Source: Chloroflexota bacterium
Lineage (GTDB): Bacteria > Chloroflexota > Anaerolineae > JAAEKA01
DNA length: 64,000 nt
NCBI GenBank assembly: GCA_034717495.1
Contig: JAYELL010000068.1
Location: forward strand, 7,596 to 71,595
Direction: 5' to 3'
The position numbers and the translations under genes were made by a program. Shown here in pieces: positions 44,454 through 52,845 of this stretch. The first letter of the stretch is position 1. Every line of letters starts with the position of its first letter. Below the pieces are notes generated by a model, which searched no databases, was not told where the DNA came from, and saw nothing but the letters and a program-made list of their open reading frames with translations.

Positions 44454-44918
44454 GTGAACATCGTGCGAGCCACACCTGACATTGCATCAATCCTGAGCGA
44501 CGTGGCTCTGGCGGCAAAGGCTTTCTGGGGTTATCCTCGACGCTGGCTCATTCACTGGCGAGATGATCTGACGCTAACGCCCGATTTCATACGCAAGCAT
44601 CCGGTATATGCCGCCATGACTTCAGGTGAAGTCGCCGGTTTCTATGCCATCGCCGGGCAAGATACCCGCTGGGCGCTGGAACATTTTTGGGTACGGCCAC
44701 AGTCTATGGGTCAGGGTATTGGACCGGCCCTGTTCGACCACGCAGTCTGGCAACTCCGTACCATGCAGGCAGAGTTGCTTTTGATCGAGTCGGATCCCAA
44801 CGCGGAAGGCTTCTACCGTCATATGGGTGCCAGGCAGATCGGGTTGGTGATTCACCGGCTGGAAGGACAGCCCAGGATGCTGCCGCTGCTGATCTTTGAT
44901 GTCCAGCAAAGCGAATAG
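44454..44918 (+). CDS. GNAT-family N-acetyltransferase
   Basis: About 154 residues from GTG 44454 (a GTG at 44436 would add six, but it overlaps the predicted -10 element). The acetyl-CoA-binding region is HFWVRPQSMGQGIGPALFDHA, a GNAT motif A. ESDPNAEGFYRHMGARQIG near the C-terminus is motif B. The fold and length are typical. The substrate is not evident. It overlaps the next gene by 20 bases. Confidence 0.85.
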   Translation: MNIVRATPDIASILSDVALAAKAFWGYPRRWLIHWRDDLTLTPDFIRKHPVYAAMTSGEVAGFYAIAGQDTRWALEHFWVRPQSMGQGIGPALFDHAVWQLRTMQAELLLIESDPNAEGFYRHMGARQIGLVIHRLEGQPRMLPLLIFDVQQSE

Positions 44919-45762
44919 GCCAGGAGAGAGCTTGCTGGCGGTCGACCGAGGCCAGCAGCTCAGCCGCCCTCTTCCGGCGCCGCTTCGGGCCATCGCACTG
45001 CGTTATTCCGATTGGAACTGGAGTTGGCGAGCCGATATTGCGCTGCGTTACGTGCCTGTGGAGGCAGCATTGCAGGACGCCGGTTTCCTGCGCGGCACGG
45101 TTGGTGACACAACAACAGGCCTCTCAGCCTCCCGGGTGCCCCGCATCCTGGATGTGGGCTGTGGCAGCAAGGGAGGTGTGACCTCCTACCTGCCGGTGCA
45201 AACCATAGGCGTGGACCTGGCTTTCAATATCGGACGCATTCGACGGCATACCGAGGTCACACCGATAGTCGGCAACGGGTTGGCGTTGCCACTCAGGGAT
45301 GGCAGCTTCGACGTCGTACTTTGCATGGACACGCTGGAACATCTCTCGGCAACGGAGCGAATCGGCCTCACGACCGAGCTGTTCAGAGTCGCGGCAGACG
45401 ATAGCCTGCTAATCGTCGGAGCACCTGCAGGCGCCGGGACCAGAGCCGCTGAACAAAGCGTGAACGATCTGTTCCGAGAGCGCACGGGAGAGGATCATCC
45501 CTGGTTAGCCGAACATCTGGCGGCCGAACCGCTGGAGACCGAAACCCTGCGAGAGCTCATGGCATCCGCTGCCTCTCGCAGATTCAAAGAATTCGATCTG
45601 AAGCTGGTACCCAACACGACTCTCGCGCTTTGGCAATCACTTCAGCAGGAAGGCCGATTACGGCACGTCCACCGCTTGCTGTACCAACCGCTTTGGACGT
45701 TGTTTCGAGACCGCCACGACCCACCTGTCTACCGGCAGGTTTGCGTGGTGAACGGCCGTTGA
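44899..45762 (+). CDS. Class I SAM-dependent methyltransferase
   Basis: 287 residues from ATG 44899; a TTG one codon earlier is equally possible. Motif I is ILDVGCGSKGGVTSYL, with a following acidic residue in GVDLAFNIG. VVLCMDTLEHLSATER is motif IV/post-I of ubiE/COQ5-type methyltransferases. The C-terminus has a 90-residue extension. It overlaps the end of the acetyltransferase gene and lies 14 bp before the second phosphodiesterase, within the polysaccharide locus; it may methylate a surface sugar or lipid. Confidence 0.85.
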   Translation: MSSKANRPGESLLAVDRGQQLSRPLPAPLRAIALRYSDWNWSWRADIALRYVPVEAALQDAGFLRGTVGDTTTGLSASRVPRILDVGCGSKGGVTSYLPVQTIGVDLAFNIGRIRRHTEVTPIVGNGLALPLRDGSFDVVLCMDTLEHLSATERIGLTTELFRVAADDSLLIVGAPAGAGTRAAEQSVNDLFRERTGEDHPWLAEHLAAEPLETETLRELMASAASRRFKEFDLKLVPNTTLALWQSLQQEGRLRHVHRLLYQPLWTLFRDRHDPPVYRQVCVVNGR

Positions 45763-45776
45763 ATAGTGTTTGATCT

Positions 45777-47492
45777 ATGACAGCAAAAACCAATCGTCTG
45801 GTCATCATCGGCCTGGACGGCGCCACGTTCGACTTGATTGAACCCTGGGTGGCAGCCGGCGAGTTGCCCTACCTGAAAAAACTCATGCAGGAGGGAGCCT
45901 GGGGTCCGCTTCGCTCGGTGATCCACCCCTTCACTGCACAGGCCTGGACCTCCATGGTCACCGGAACCCAACAGGGTAAGCACCGGGTGTTCGACTTCTG
46001 GGAGCGCGATTTCAGCACCTATGGCTTTCGCCTGCTCAACGCCAGCCATCGTGCTATGCCGGCCCTCTGGGATTATCTCGGCAGGGACGGCAAGAACGTC
46101 ATCATTGTCAATCTGCCACAGACCTTTCCACCGGAACCGGTGCGCGGTGTCATGGTCAGCGGCCGGGACACGCCAGGCCTGGGAGCAACCTACACCTATC
46201 CGCCGGATTTGAAGGACGAGCTGGATGACGCCGCAGGTCAACCCTATGTGATCGTACCTGATGATTGGCTGTGGATGCAACGAAAGCGCCCCGACCGTGC
46301 CCGTGCCGAGCTGTTGCGCGAGATCGACGTCCGCTTCGACGCCGTGACCCATCTCATGGAAACCCGGCCCTGGGACATGACATTTTTCGTCGTGAGTGCC
46401 ACAGATGGCGCAGCCCACTTCTTCTGGAAGTACCACGATCGCTCTCATCCCTTGCACGACCCGCAAGAGGCTGCCCGTTATGGTGATACCCTGCTGGAGG
46501 TTCACCGGCAATGTGACCGGCGAATCGGTCAAATGATCGAGAGCCTGGATGACGATACCAATGTGCTGGTCGTTTCCGACCATGGACAGGGTCCGCTCGG
46601 TCCCCAGGCCATTCATCTGAACATCTGGCTGGAGGAGCAGGAACTCCTCCAGTTCAGGAGCCAGGAAAGCAGGCGTGGTGTGCGAGAGTACACTACAGTC
46701 TGGGCTTCCCGAGCCGTCCAGCGGGGCAAACGTTCCCTCTATGGCCGTATTCGTTTTCAAACCCTTACCAAGCTCCGCCGCCTGTGGCCCGACAGCCTGC
46801 GGATCCGCCTGGGCGCGGAAGCCTTCTTTCCAGATGTCGATTGGAGCAAAACCCTGGCCTACAGCGAGGAACTGCGGGGAAATATCTGGATCAACCTGCG
46901 CGGCCGCGATCCCCAGGGAATCGTGGAGCCAGGCCAGGCGTATGAAGCCCTGCGGGATAACATTATCTCCACATTGCCTCAGTTGACCGATCCCCAATCC
47001 GGAGCTCGCCTGATCCGCCATGTCTGGCGCAGGGAAGAACTTTATGACGGTCCATACCTGGAGCATCTTCCCGATCTGATCGTGGAGGCAGACTATCCAG
47101 ATATGTTCAAGCCGCACGCGGCCTATCGGGGTTGGGCGGCGGCTCGCCAGCTCTCGCCGGAAGAGATGGCTCAACGGGCCATCACCGGCTGCCATCGGAT
47201 GAATGGCGTCTTCATTGCCTGGGGACCCGACGTTCAATCCGCCAGCCAGTTAGGGCAGGCATCGCTGATCGACATTGCCCCAACAGCGCTTCACCTCCTG
47301 GGCCAGCCAGTGCCGGTCGAGATGGACGGCCGCGTGTTGAGCGAAGTCCTCGCAGATGCCGACAGCGCAAGAGTCTCTACCGCAACCCTGGAGGAATTAG
47401 GCTTGGATGGCACTGGAATCGAACGGGGCTATAGCGACGAGGAAGCGGACTATGTGCGCGAACGACTGGCCGGTCTGGGCTATCTTGGTTGA
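45777..47492 (+). CDS. Alkaline-phosphatase-superfamily phosphodiesterase 2
   Basis: 571 residues. Paralogous to the enzyme at 42713. It has IGLDGATFDLIEPWVAAG at the start, TAQAWTSMVTGTQ with the nucleophile region, LVVSDHGQGPLG (metal-binding Asp-His) and, near residue 470, CHRMNGVFIAWGP with the last metal-binding His. No signal peptide. Compared with the first copy it is about 20 residues longer in the cap region. It is separated from it by an acetyltransferase and a methyltransferase gene. The pair may hydrolyse related phosphodiesters of the polysaccharide pathway; the substrate is not known. Confidence 0.88.
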   Translation: MTAKTNRLVIIGLDGATFDLIEPWVAAGELPYLKKLMQEGAWGPLRSVIHPFTAQAWTSMVTGTQQGKHRVFDFWERDFSTYGFRLLNASHRAMPALWDYLGRDGKNVIIVNLPQTFPPEPVRGVMVSGRDTPGLGATYTYPPDLKDELDDAAGQPYVIVPDDWLWMQRKRPDRARAELLREIDVRFDAVTHLMETRPWDMTFFVVSATDGAAHFFWKYHDRSHPLHDPQEAARYGDTLLEVHRQCDRRIGQMIESLDDDTNVLVVSDHGQGPLGPQAIHLNIWLEEQELLQFRSQESRRGVREYTTVWASRAVQRGKRSLYGRIRFQTLTKLRRLWPDSLRIRLGAEAFFPDVDWSKTLAYSEELRGNIWINLRGRDPQGIVEPGQAYEALRDNIISTLPQLTDPQSGARLIRHVWRREELYDGPYLEHLPDLIVEADYPDMFKPHAAYRGWAAARQLSPEEMAQRAITGCHRMNGVFIAWGPDVQSASQLGQASLIDIAPTALHLLGQPVPVEMDGRVLSEVLADADSARVSTATLEELGLDGTGIERGYSDEEADYVRERLAGLGYLG

Positions 47493-47504
47493 GCCAGGTG
47501 AAAC

Positions 47505-47810
47505 ATGATCGATTGGTACAGCGTATTGACTAATGGACTGTGGATCCTGGGCCTGGCAGTGATACTGGCCGCTTTCAGCTACACCGATTGGCGCCGCGGC
47601 CTGAATTCGCCCAAAACCAGCTTGCGTCAGGCTCTGGCATCCTCCCGATTTCTGGCAGTTTTCAGCCTGGGCATGGTGCTTTTCTGCGCCGGTCTCGCCC
47701 TCACCAGCGGTCGATGGTGGGAAATCGCTGCCTGGGCCCTGCTGTCCGTCGTGTTTGCCTGGCAGGGAATTTCCTCGTGGCAAGCCTGGAAAAAGACCGA
47801 CGACGCATGA
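47505..47810 (+). CDS. Small membrane protein
   Basis: 101 residues with three predicted membrane segments: LWILGLAVILAAFSYTDW, LAVFSLGMVLFCAGLALT and EIAAWALLSVVFAWQGI. Its stop overlaps the start of the next gene (ATGA). It follows phosphodiesterase 2 by 12 bp, so it may belong to the same transcript. No family recognised; resembles small integral proteins near phosphodiesterases only by layout. Confidence 0.7.
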   Translation: MIDWYSVLTNGLWILGLAVILAAFSYTDWRRGLNSPKTSLRQALASSRFLAVFSLGMVLFCAGLALTSGRWWEIAAWALLSVVFAWQGISSWQAWKKTDDA

Positions 47811-49261
47811 AACTCACCCTCTTACATACTAACGACATCCACGGTCACTTCGATGAACTGGCGCGCCTGGTTACCATGGCGCGGCGAATTAGAGCCGAGG
47901 TCGAGTCAGAGGGCGGCCACTGCCTCCTGATCGATTGCGGCGATGCGGAGGACCGTACCGTTCTCGAGGTCGCGGTGACCAGAGGCAACGCAGCTATGGC
48001 CTACCTGCGAGCCGCGGGCTACGACCTGGCAGCCGTGGGAAATGGTGCGGCTCTTTCCTTTGGGCCCCAGGTCATCCCAGCCATGGCAGAGGCGGCTGGC
48101 TTTCCCTTCATGGCAGCAAATCTTCTGGACGAGTCGGGGAACCTCACCACCGGTTGCACAGCCTCGGTGATCAGAGAAATCGGCGGTATCCGCCTTGGCT
48201 TCATCGGCATGGCACCCCGCTGGCATTTCTGGCGGCTTTTTGGCATTGAGACCCCGGAGTCGGCCCCGATCGTCATCGAGGAGATCGAGAAACTCAGAGC
48301 TGACGGGGCCCAGCAGATCGTGTTGTTGTCTCACCTCGGTTTGGCAGCAGACCTTCAGATGATCCTGTCAATTCGGGATATCGCGCTGATCCTTGGCGGG
48401 CATAGCCACACCACCATATTCAACGGCCTGATTCAGTTCGATACTCTGATCGCCCAGGCTGGAGATTACGGGCGGTTTCTGGGCCGGGTTGACCTGCACA
48501 TGGACGATGCCACGGGCGAAATCCTGAGTCGCTCAGCCACGCTGATCCCCCTGGATCCGGCCATCGATCCCAATCCGGCTGTGATGGCAAGAATAGCCAC
48601 ACAAAAGGCCCACGTGGCCCAACTCTTGCAGCAACCGGTCGGTCAGCTGAGCGAGGCACTCAGCTTCGACCCCATCGAAGAAAGCCGCGCGACCAACCTG
48701 CTGGCCGATGCGATCAGAGAGCGCACCGGAGCCAACGTGGCAATCTGTTTTCCGGCAAACTTGCTGGATTCCATCGATCGGGGCACCGTGATCCTGGGCG
48801 ATGTTTACCGGGCGTGCAAGTCGCCGGCCAATCCAACCTGGCGCATATTGACAGGCTCGCAACTGCTGGAAATGCTCGAAGTCGCTTGCGATCCAAAACG
48901 GGCCGAGCGTATCCCGTTCTGGACCCGGGGACGCCCCCATGGCCTCATTGCCGTCTCCGGTATGACCGCAAGATTCGACCCTGCTGCCCCGCCCGGGACA
49001 CGAGTCACATCGGTGACGGTGGGAGATGAGCCGCTTGTCCCGGACCGTCATTACCGGGTCTCGGGCGGGGCAGCCGAGATGACCAATTTAGGATGGCAGG
49101 ATCAGCGCCGCCGCCACGAATTGAGTTTTGAGCTGAACGACGAGGATGCAAATTACGAGGTGCCCACAACCCTGCGCGATGCCCTCGAGGAATATCTTCG
49201 CAAACACACACCGGTCACGTCGCCGGAGACAGGACGCATTGGAAGGGAGAACCGACCTTGA
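47807..49261 (+). CDS. 5'-nucleotidase/metallophosphatase-like protein with altered active site
   Basis: 484 residues from ATG 47807. The UshA/CpdB-type architecture is clear: LLHTNDIHGHFDEL at the start (metal-binding Asp and His), LIDCGDAED, SHLGLAAD and GGHSHTTIF in the N-terminal metallophosphatase domain, then a C-terminal 5'-nucleotidase domain (from about residue 300) with YRVSGG. The expected GNHE motif reads VGNGAALS, so the catalytic His is absent. It has no signal peptide, although relatives are usually secreted. It may be a binding protein or a cytosolic enzyme with changed activity. Confidence 0.8.
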   Translation: MKLTLLHTNDIHGHFDELARLVTMARRIRAEVESEGGHCLLIDCGDAEDRTVLEVAVTRGNAAMAYLRAAGYDLAAVGNGAALSFGPQVIPAMAEAAGFPFMAANLLDESGNLTTGCTASVIREIGGIRLGFIGMAPRWHFWRLFGIETPESAPIVIEEIEKLRADGAQQIVLLSHLGLAADLQMILSIRDIALILGGHSHTTIFNGLIQFDTLIAQAGDYGRFLGRVDLHMDDATGEILSRSATLIPLDPAIDPNPAVMARIATQKAHVAQLLQQPVGQLSEALSFDPIEESRATNLLADAIRERTGANVAICFPANLLDSIDRGTVILGDVYRACKSPANPTWRILTGSQLLEMLEVACDPKRAERIPFWTRGRPHGLIAVSGMTARFDPAAPPGTRVTSVTVGDEPLVPDRHYRVSGGAAEMTNLGWQDQRRRHELSFELNDEDANYEVPTTLRDALEEYLRKHTPVTSPETGRIGRENRP

Positions 49262-50115
49262 CGCGCACTCGTACCGCCTTGCTGTGGGGACTAATTCTGC
49301 TCATCGTTGGGACCGGCTTTCTCCTGTGGAATTTCGGCGTATTTGCCGACTACCAGGAACCGGCGCTGTGGGTCATTGTTATCTTTTTCGCCCTGGTCGG
49401 TTTGGCATTCCTGATCAGTTTTTTCATGTCGCGCCAGGACTGGTGGAAAGTAATTCCCGGTTTCACCTTACTGGCCGTAGCTGCCGTCATCTTCCTGAGC
49501 AGCAGGGATGTGCGTGCCGAATGGATCGGGATTCTGCTCTTTCTCGGCTTAGCCCTGGCCTTCGCTGTCATTTTCTTCAGCAACCGCAAGGAAAACTGGT
49601 GGGCCCTTATCCCCTTTGGTTCAATGGTCGTGATGATAGCCCTTGTGTTGTTGGCCGATCTGGACCTTTCCGAACACATGTTGGGCGCCATCCTCTTCGG
49701 TGGCATGGGGCTGGTTTTTCTGGCGGTCTACCTGCTGGCCTACGATCGTTCCCAGTTCCATTGGACACTGATCCCCGCGGCCGTGTTGTTCATCATGAGT
49801 CTGGTCTCGGTAACAGCAGGCGTGGCCAAGTCCAATCCAAACCTGGCCGATCCCATTCGTCTCTGGCCGGTGCTTCTGGTCGTCGCCGGTGTCGCTCTGA
49901 TCGTTTTTGCTCTTGCCCGCCGCGGAAAACCGGTCGTCGAGCCGGTGGAACTGCCGGCCGAACCCTCCCCTTCGGAAGCTCAATCAGTGCCCGGCACCTC
50001 GGTCATCGAGGTACCGGAGGACTATTCCAGACCTCAACCCGCTCCCCTCGAAGAAGAACCCCTCCCCATGGAAAGCGCGGCCACGGCCAGCAGTGTTGAC
50101 CTGGAGAACAGCTAA
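49258..50115 (+). CDS. Multi-pass membrane protein, unknown function
   Basis: 285 residues from a TTG at 49258 that overlaps the previous stop (TTGA) behind a GGGAGA site. About eight short membrane segments are visible, starting with ALLWGLILLIVGTGFLLWNF. The C-terminal 60 residues are acidic and Pro-rich (SVPGTSVIEVPEDYSRPQPA). The pattern resembles small putative membrane proteins of Chloroflexota with several LiaI-like or DUF5668-like segments (WGLILLIVGTGFLLWNFGV). Function unknown. Confidence 0.75.
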   Translation: MTRTRTALLWGLILLIVGTGFLLWNFGVFADYQEPALWVIVIFFALVGLAFLISFFMSRQDWWKVIPGFTLLAVAAVIFLSSRDVRAEWIGILLFLGLALAFAVIFFSNRKENWWALIPFGSMVVMIALVLLADLDLSEHMLGAILFGGMGLVFLAVYLLAYDRSQFHWTLIPAAVLFIMSLVSVTAGVAKSNPNLADPIRLWPVLLVVAGVALIVFALARRGKPVVEPVELPAEPSPSEAQSVPGTSVIEVPEDYSRPQPAPLEEEPLPMESAATASSVDLENS

Positions 50116-50122
50116 CGTTTAT

Positions 50123-50158
50123 CGCAGCATTTCCGCTCGTCAACTGCGCTTTTTTTTT
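50123..50158 (+). terminator. Terminator between convergent genes
   Basis: CGCAG (50123-50127) and CTGCG (50144-50148) form a short stem followed by a run of nine T (50150-50158). It ends the block that began at 47505, and the T-run abuts the stop of the convergent glycosyltransferase gene. Confidence 0.6.
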
Positions 50159-51285
50159 CAAAACATCAATTCACTGAGCGCCGAGGCGATATCCAGCGAA
50201 GCCCGGGGTCTCGCCAATGCTTGAGCCCGTTGTCGCATGGTCGCCAGCGACGAATTGCCGGGTGTTAGCCATCGACTAACCGTTTCGCCGATTTCCCTCG
50301 GATCCCTGCTGAAAACCCCCACCCCATTCTCCACCACGAAGTCCACGTTGCCCGTTTCCTGGCCGGGAATAAAATCACTGAGGACCATGGGAAGGCCACT
50401 GACCAGGGCCTCGGCGATTGAGCCCGGTCCAGCCTTGGTCACCAGGCAGTCGGCAGCCATCATCCATGTGGCCATGTTATCGACGAAGCCATGCACGGTC
50501 ACCGTTCCAGGCCAGGAACACCCTGTCAGATGCCGGCGGAGCGACGCGTTGCGACCGCAGATGATGGCCAGTTGACCCTCACGCTCCGCCAACGACATCG
50601 ACAGAGCCCTGGCCGTGTCGGCCATCTTCCCCATGCCTTCGCCGCCGCCCAGTAACAACACTGTGGGGCGATGATCCAATCCCAATACTCTGCGAGCTTT
50701 TTTGGCATCGCCAGAAGGCTCCAGAAACTCCAGGCCCACCGGTAGGCCCATAAGATGCACCTTGTCTCTCGGCACGCCGGCCGATATGGCGGCGCGCTGC
50801 ACCTCCGGACAGGAAGCACACAACAAATCAACATCGGGATCGTACCAGACGGGATGGGCACTGGAGAGATCGGTAACAACGGTGGCAAAGGGAATGCCCG
50901 GAATAAAACGCCGCAGCCCTTGCCGGGGAAGCTGGTTGAAGAGCGGGTGCACGGAAACGACCAGGTCTGCCCTATGGCTGCTGAAGAAGGCCGCTATGCG
51001 CCCTCGATGGGTGAGTTGGACCAGCCGGTTGGCCAGCCGCCAGATCGTGGGCTGTTCCCCTGCCCACCACAACGTTCGCCACAGCCAGAGGTGATCTTCA
51101 ACCAGCGGGCGGTAGGTACGCGGCACCTGGTTTAGGGGCCACCCACCATAATCGACCAGCAAATCAACCATCTCGCAGGACACTTGATCTCCATGCAGGT
51201 GATGCAATCCCTGACTCAGCGCATGGGCCGCCGCTCGATGGCCGCCGCCAGTATCTGACATCAGGAAAAGTACCCGTTTCGTCAT
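50158..51285 (-). CDS. MGDG-synthase-like glycosyltransferase (GT28-type)
   Basis: 375 residues. The N-terminal domain starts VLFLMSDTGGGHRAAAHAL, the glycine-rich acceptor motif of monogalactosyldiacylglycerol synthase and MurG relatives, followed by VSVHPLFNQLPRQGL. The C-terminal domain carries LLLGGGEGMGKM and the donor segment VTKAGPGSIAEALVSGLPMVLSDFIPGQE. Such enzymes transfer a hexose to diacylglycerol. There is no membrane segment; it would act as a peripheral protein at the inner membrane. It has its own transcript or follows the ArsA gene after a hairpin. Confidence 0.88.
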   Translation of the reverse strand: MTKRVLFLMSDTGGGHRAAAHALSQGLHHLHGDQVSCEMVDLLVDYGGWPLNQVPRTYRPLVEDHLWLWRTLWWAGEQPTIWRLANRLVQLTHRGRIAAFFSSHRADLVVSVHPLFNQLPRQGLRRFIPGIPFATVVTDLSSAHPVWYDPDVDLLCASCPEVQRAAISAGVPRDKVHLMGLPVGLEFLEPSGDAKKARRVLGLDHRPTVLLLGGGEGMGKMADTARALSMSLAEREGQLAIICGRNASLRRHLTGCSWPGTVTVHGFVDNMATWMMAADCLVTKAGPGSIAEALVSGLPMVLSDFIPGQETGNVDFVVENGVGVFSRDPREIGETVSRWLTPGNSSLATMRQRAQALARPRASLDIASALSELMF

Positions 51286-51308
51286 TGTCTGTCACTTGAT
51301 AAAGAACA

Positions 51309-51332
51309 CTCCTGCCGAAAGCCTGGCAGGAG
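51309..51332 (-). terminator. Hairpin between the ArsA-type and glycosyltransferase genes
   Basis: CTCCTGCC and GGCAGGAG form a perfect 8-bp stem with an 8-base loop. On the minus strand a partly T-rich TGTTCTTTAT follows, so it may be an attenuating or weak terminator downstream of the ArsA-type gene. Confidence 0.5.
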
Positions 51333-51394
51333 AGGGAATGTGTTGCGAAAACGGGCTCAGGCTGGCGTCGCCCGGTTGAACCATGATGTCATGC

Positions 51395-52582
51395 TCAGAC
51401 ATCGGCCACACCATCAGAATCTCCGAAAAAGACGACCAGGGATTTCCCTTCGTAGCGGGCACCCTTTACCGGCAGTCCCGCCAACACGCGCGGCAGCGCA
51501 ATGTTGCGTTTCCAGTTTGCGATGTGAACGATCAACTCATCATGCATGGAACGGGTGAGTTTGATGTCCGACTTCTCGACAAAGGGCAGGGAGAGTTGTA
51601 GCTCGTAGATCCCATCAACCTTGCGCACCTCCTGGGAAACCCCGCTGAAAAACACCTCGGTGGGATCGACGTTGTTATAGAGCGCGGCGCCCATGTAGCG
51701 TAGCATGTCCACGCCCACTACCTCTTCGTCGAACCAAGGCACGTCGAAGATGGGCAGCGGCGTGAAGGCCTCCTCCACATACTGGTGGTACTTGGCCTGA
51801 ATTTCTTTCCACCGGGAAAAATAGCCATTGCTGACCGTGTCAGGGATCATCCGATTGCACACGACCATATCGGTGGGATAGCCGTACAAACTGAGGTAAG
51901 TCAAGGCCCGTTGGGCCTCCTTGACGACCATCTTTTCTGGATTCAAGACCAGCCGCATGGAGGCAACATCGGGGTCGCTCAGCAACTCGCTCATGCCGCC
52001 TAACTGACGGATAAGCTCTTCCACGCTATCAAACAACTGCTCTTCGGGCAATGGAAAATCGGCCATGTGTTTTAACATGGGCCCGGCAACCTTCATTACG
52101 GCCCGCTCGAAGGGTAAGATCTTATCCAGATACCAGCGCGCCATATCGGGAAAGGCCAATAGCTGGAGCGTGGCGCCGGTTGGTGCGCAGTCCACCACGA
52201 TAAGGTCGTACCTCCCCTCTTGAGCCAGATTGTTGATCTGCATCAGGCTCGCCAGCTCCTCCATACCAGGCAGCACGCTGGTTTCCTCGGCAATCAGATC
52301 GTCCATGCCGCGCCACATAAAGAGTGCCGATAGATACTCCTGCACCTGCCCCCAGTGTTTTTCCATCTGGTGCAACAGGTCGATCTCTTGACCCCACAGC
52401 TTCGGGGCCAGCTGGGTTGGCTCATTGCCGATCCGCATGTCAAAGGAATCGGCCAGGCTGTGGGCAATATCTGTACTCAGAACCACCGTCCGATAGCCCA
52501 TGTCGGCCGCCCGCAGTGCAGTTGCTGCGGAGACGCTGGTCTTGCCAACGCCTCCCTTGCCGGTAAACATCAATACGCGCAT
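51395..52582 (-). CDS. ArsA/Get3-type ATPase with HSP20-like tail
   Basis: 395 residues from ATG 52582. The P-loop is FTGKGGVGKTSVSAATAL at residues 5-20, followed by VVLSTDIAHSLADSF (the Get3/ArsA switch I region) and VVDCAPTGATLQLL (switch II). Residues 320-390 form an HSP20-like domain (YELQLSLPFVEKSDIKLTR, VHIANWKRNIALPR). This is the single-copy ArsA form found in Chloroflexi and actinobacteria. It may target membrane proteins or act in redox or metal handling; arsenite transport is not indicated by the neighbours. It is transcribed divergently from a RodZ-like gene. Confidence 0.9.
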   Translation of the reverse strand: MRVLMFTGKGGVGKTSVSAATALRAADMGYRTVVLSTDIAHSLADSFDMRIGNEPTQLAPKLWGQEIDLLHQMEKHWGQVQEYLSALFMWRGMDDLIAEETSVLPGMEELASLMQINNLAQEGRYDLIVVDCAPTGATLQLLAFPDMARWYLDKILPFERAVMKVAGPMLKHMADFPLPEEQLFDSVEELIRQLGGMSELLSDPDVASMRLVLNPEKMVVKEAQRALTYLSLYGYPTDMVVCNRMIPDTVSNGYFSRWKEIQAKYHQYVEEAFTPLPIFDVPWFDEEVVGVDMLRYMGAALYNNVDPTEVFFSGVSQEVRKVDGIYELQLSLPFVEKSDIKLTRSMHDELIVHIANWKRNIALPRVLAGLPVKGARYEGKSLVVFFGDSDGVADV

Positions 52583-52675
52583 ATCGATCCCTTTCCCTGT
52601 CAAATCCTGCGCAAAGTGCACAGAGTATAGCACGGCGCAGAACGAAAAACTCCCGGAGTATGACGCCGAATTGGA

Positions 52676-52703
52676 ATTATACCATCGGCTACAGAGCCCG
52701 CAA
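52676..52703 (-). promoter_or_regulatory. Promoter of the ArsA-type gene
   Basis: Minus strand: a perfect TATAAT at plus 52676-52681 and a weak TTGCGG at 52698-52703 with 16-bp spacing. Transcription would begin near 52669, leaving a leader of about 87 nt. Confidence 0.5.
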
Positions 52704-52734
52704 ATCTGCAATTGCATCCCACTCCCAATTTTAG

Positions 52735-52755
52735 GGTAGGTTTGACAAACCTACC
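52735..52755. promoter_or_regulatory. 9-bp palindrome over the -35 element
   Basis: GGTAGGTTT (52735-52743) and AAACCTACC (52747-52755) are perfect inverted repeats three bases apart. They cover the -35 box (52742-52747) of the plus-strand promoter, the classic position for a repressor site. The regulator is unknown. Confidence 0.55.
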
Positions 52756-52770
52756 GCTCGCGGGTATAGT
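52742..52770 (+). promoter_or_regulatory. Promoter of the RodZ-like gene
   Basis: TTGACA at 52742-52747 and TATAGT at 52765-52770 with an ideal 17-bp spacer. It leaves a leader of about 70 nt before ATG 52846. Confidence 0.75.
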
Positions 52771-52845
52771 ATTTGCCATGTCACAACTTAACACGACCCC
52801 CCCCCTCCTGTCGTGGATTTGTCGCGTACGGAGGATCGCATCCCA

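Noticed and set aside
45729-47237. Minus-strand open frame of 502 codons
   Set aside because: It lies opposite phosphodiesterase 2, whose metal motifs are intact; GC-rich genes often leave the opposite strand open.
52583-52717. N-terminal extension of the ArsA-type protein by 45 residues
   Set aside because: It would include the predicted promoter, and the P-loop begins five residues after the chosen ATG, as in the family.
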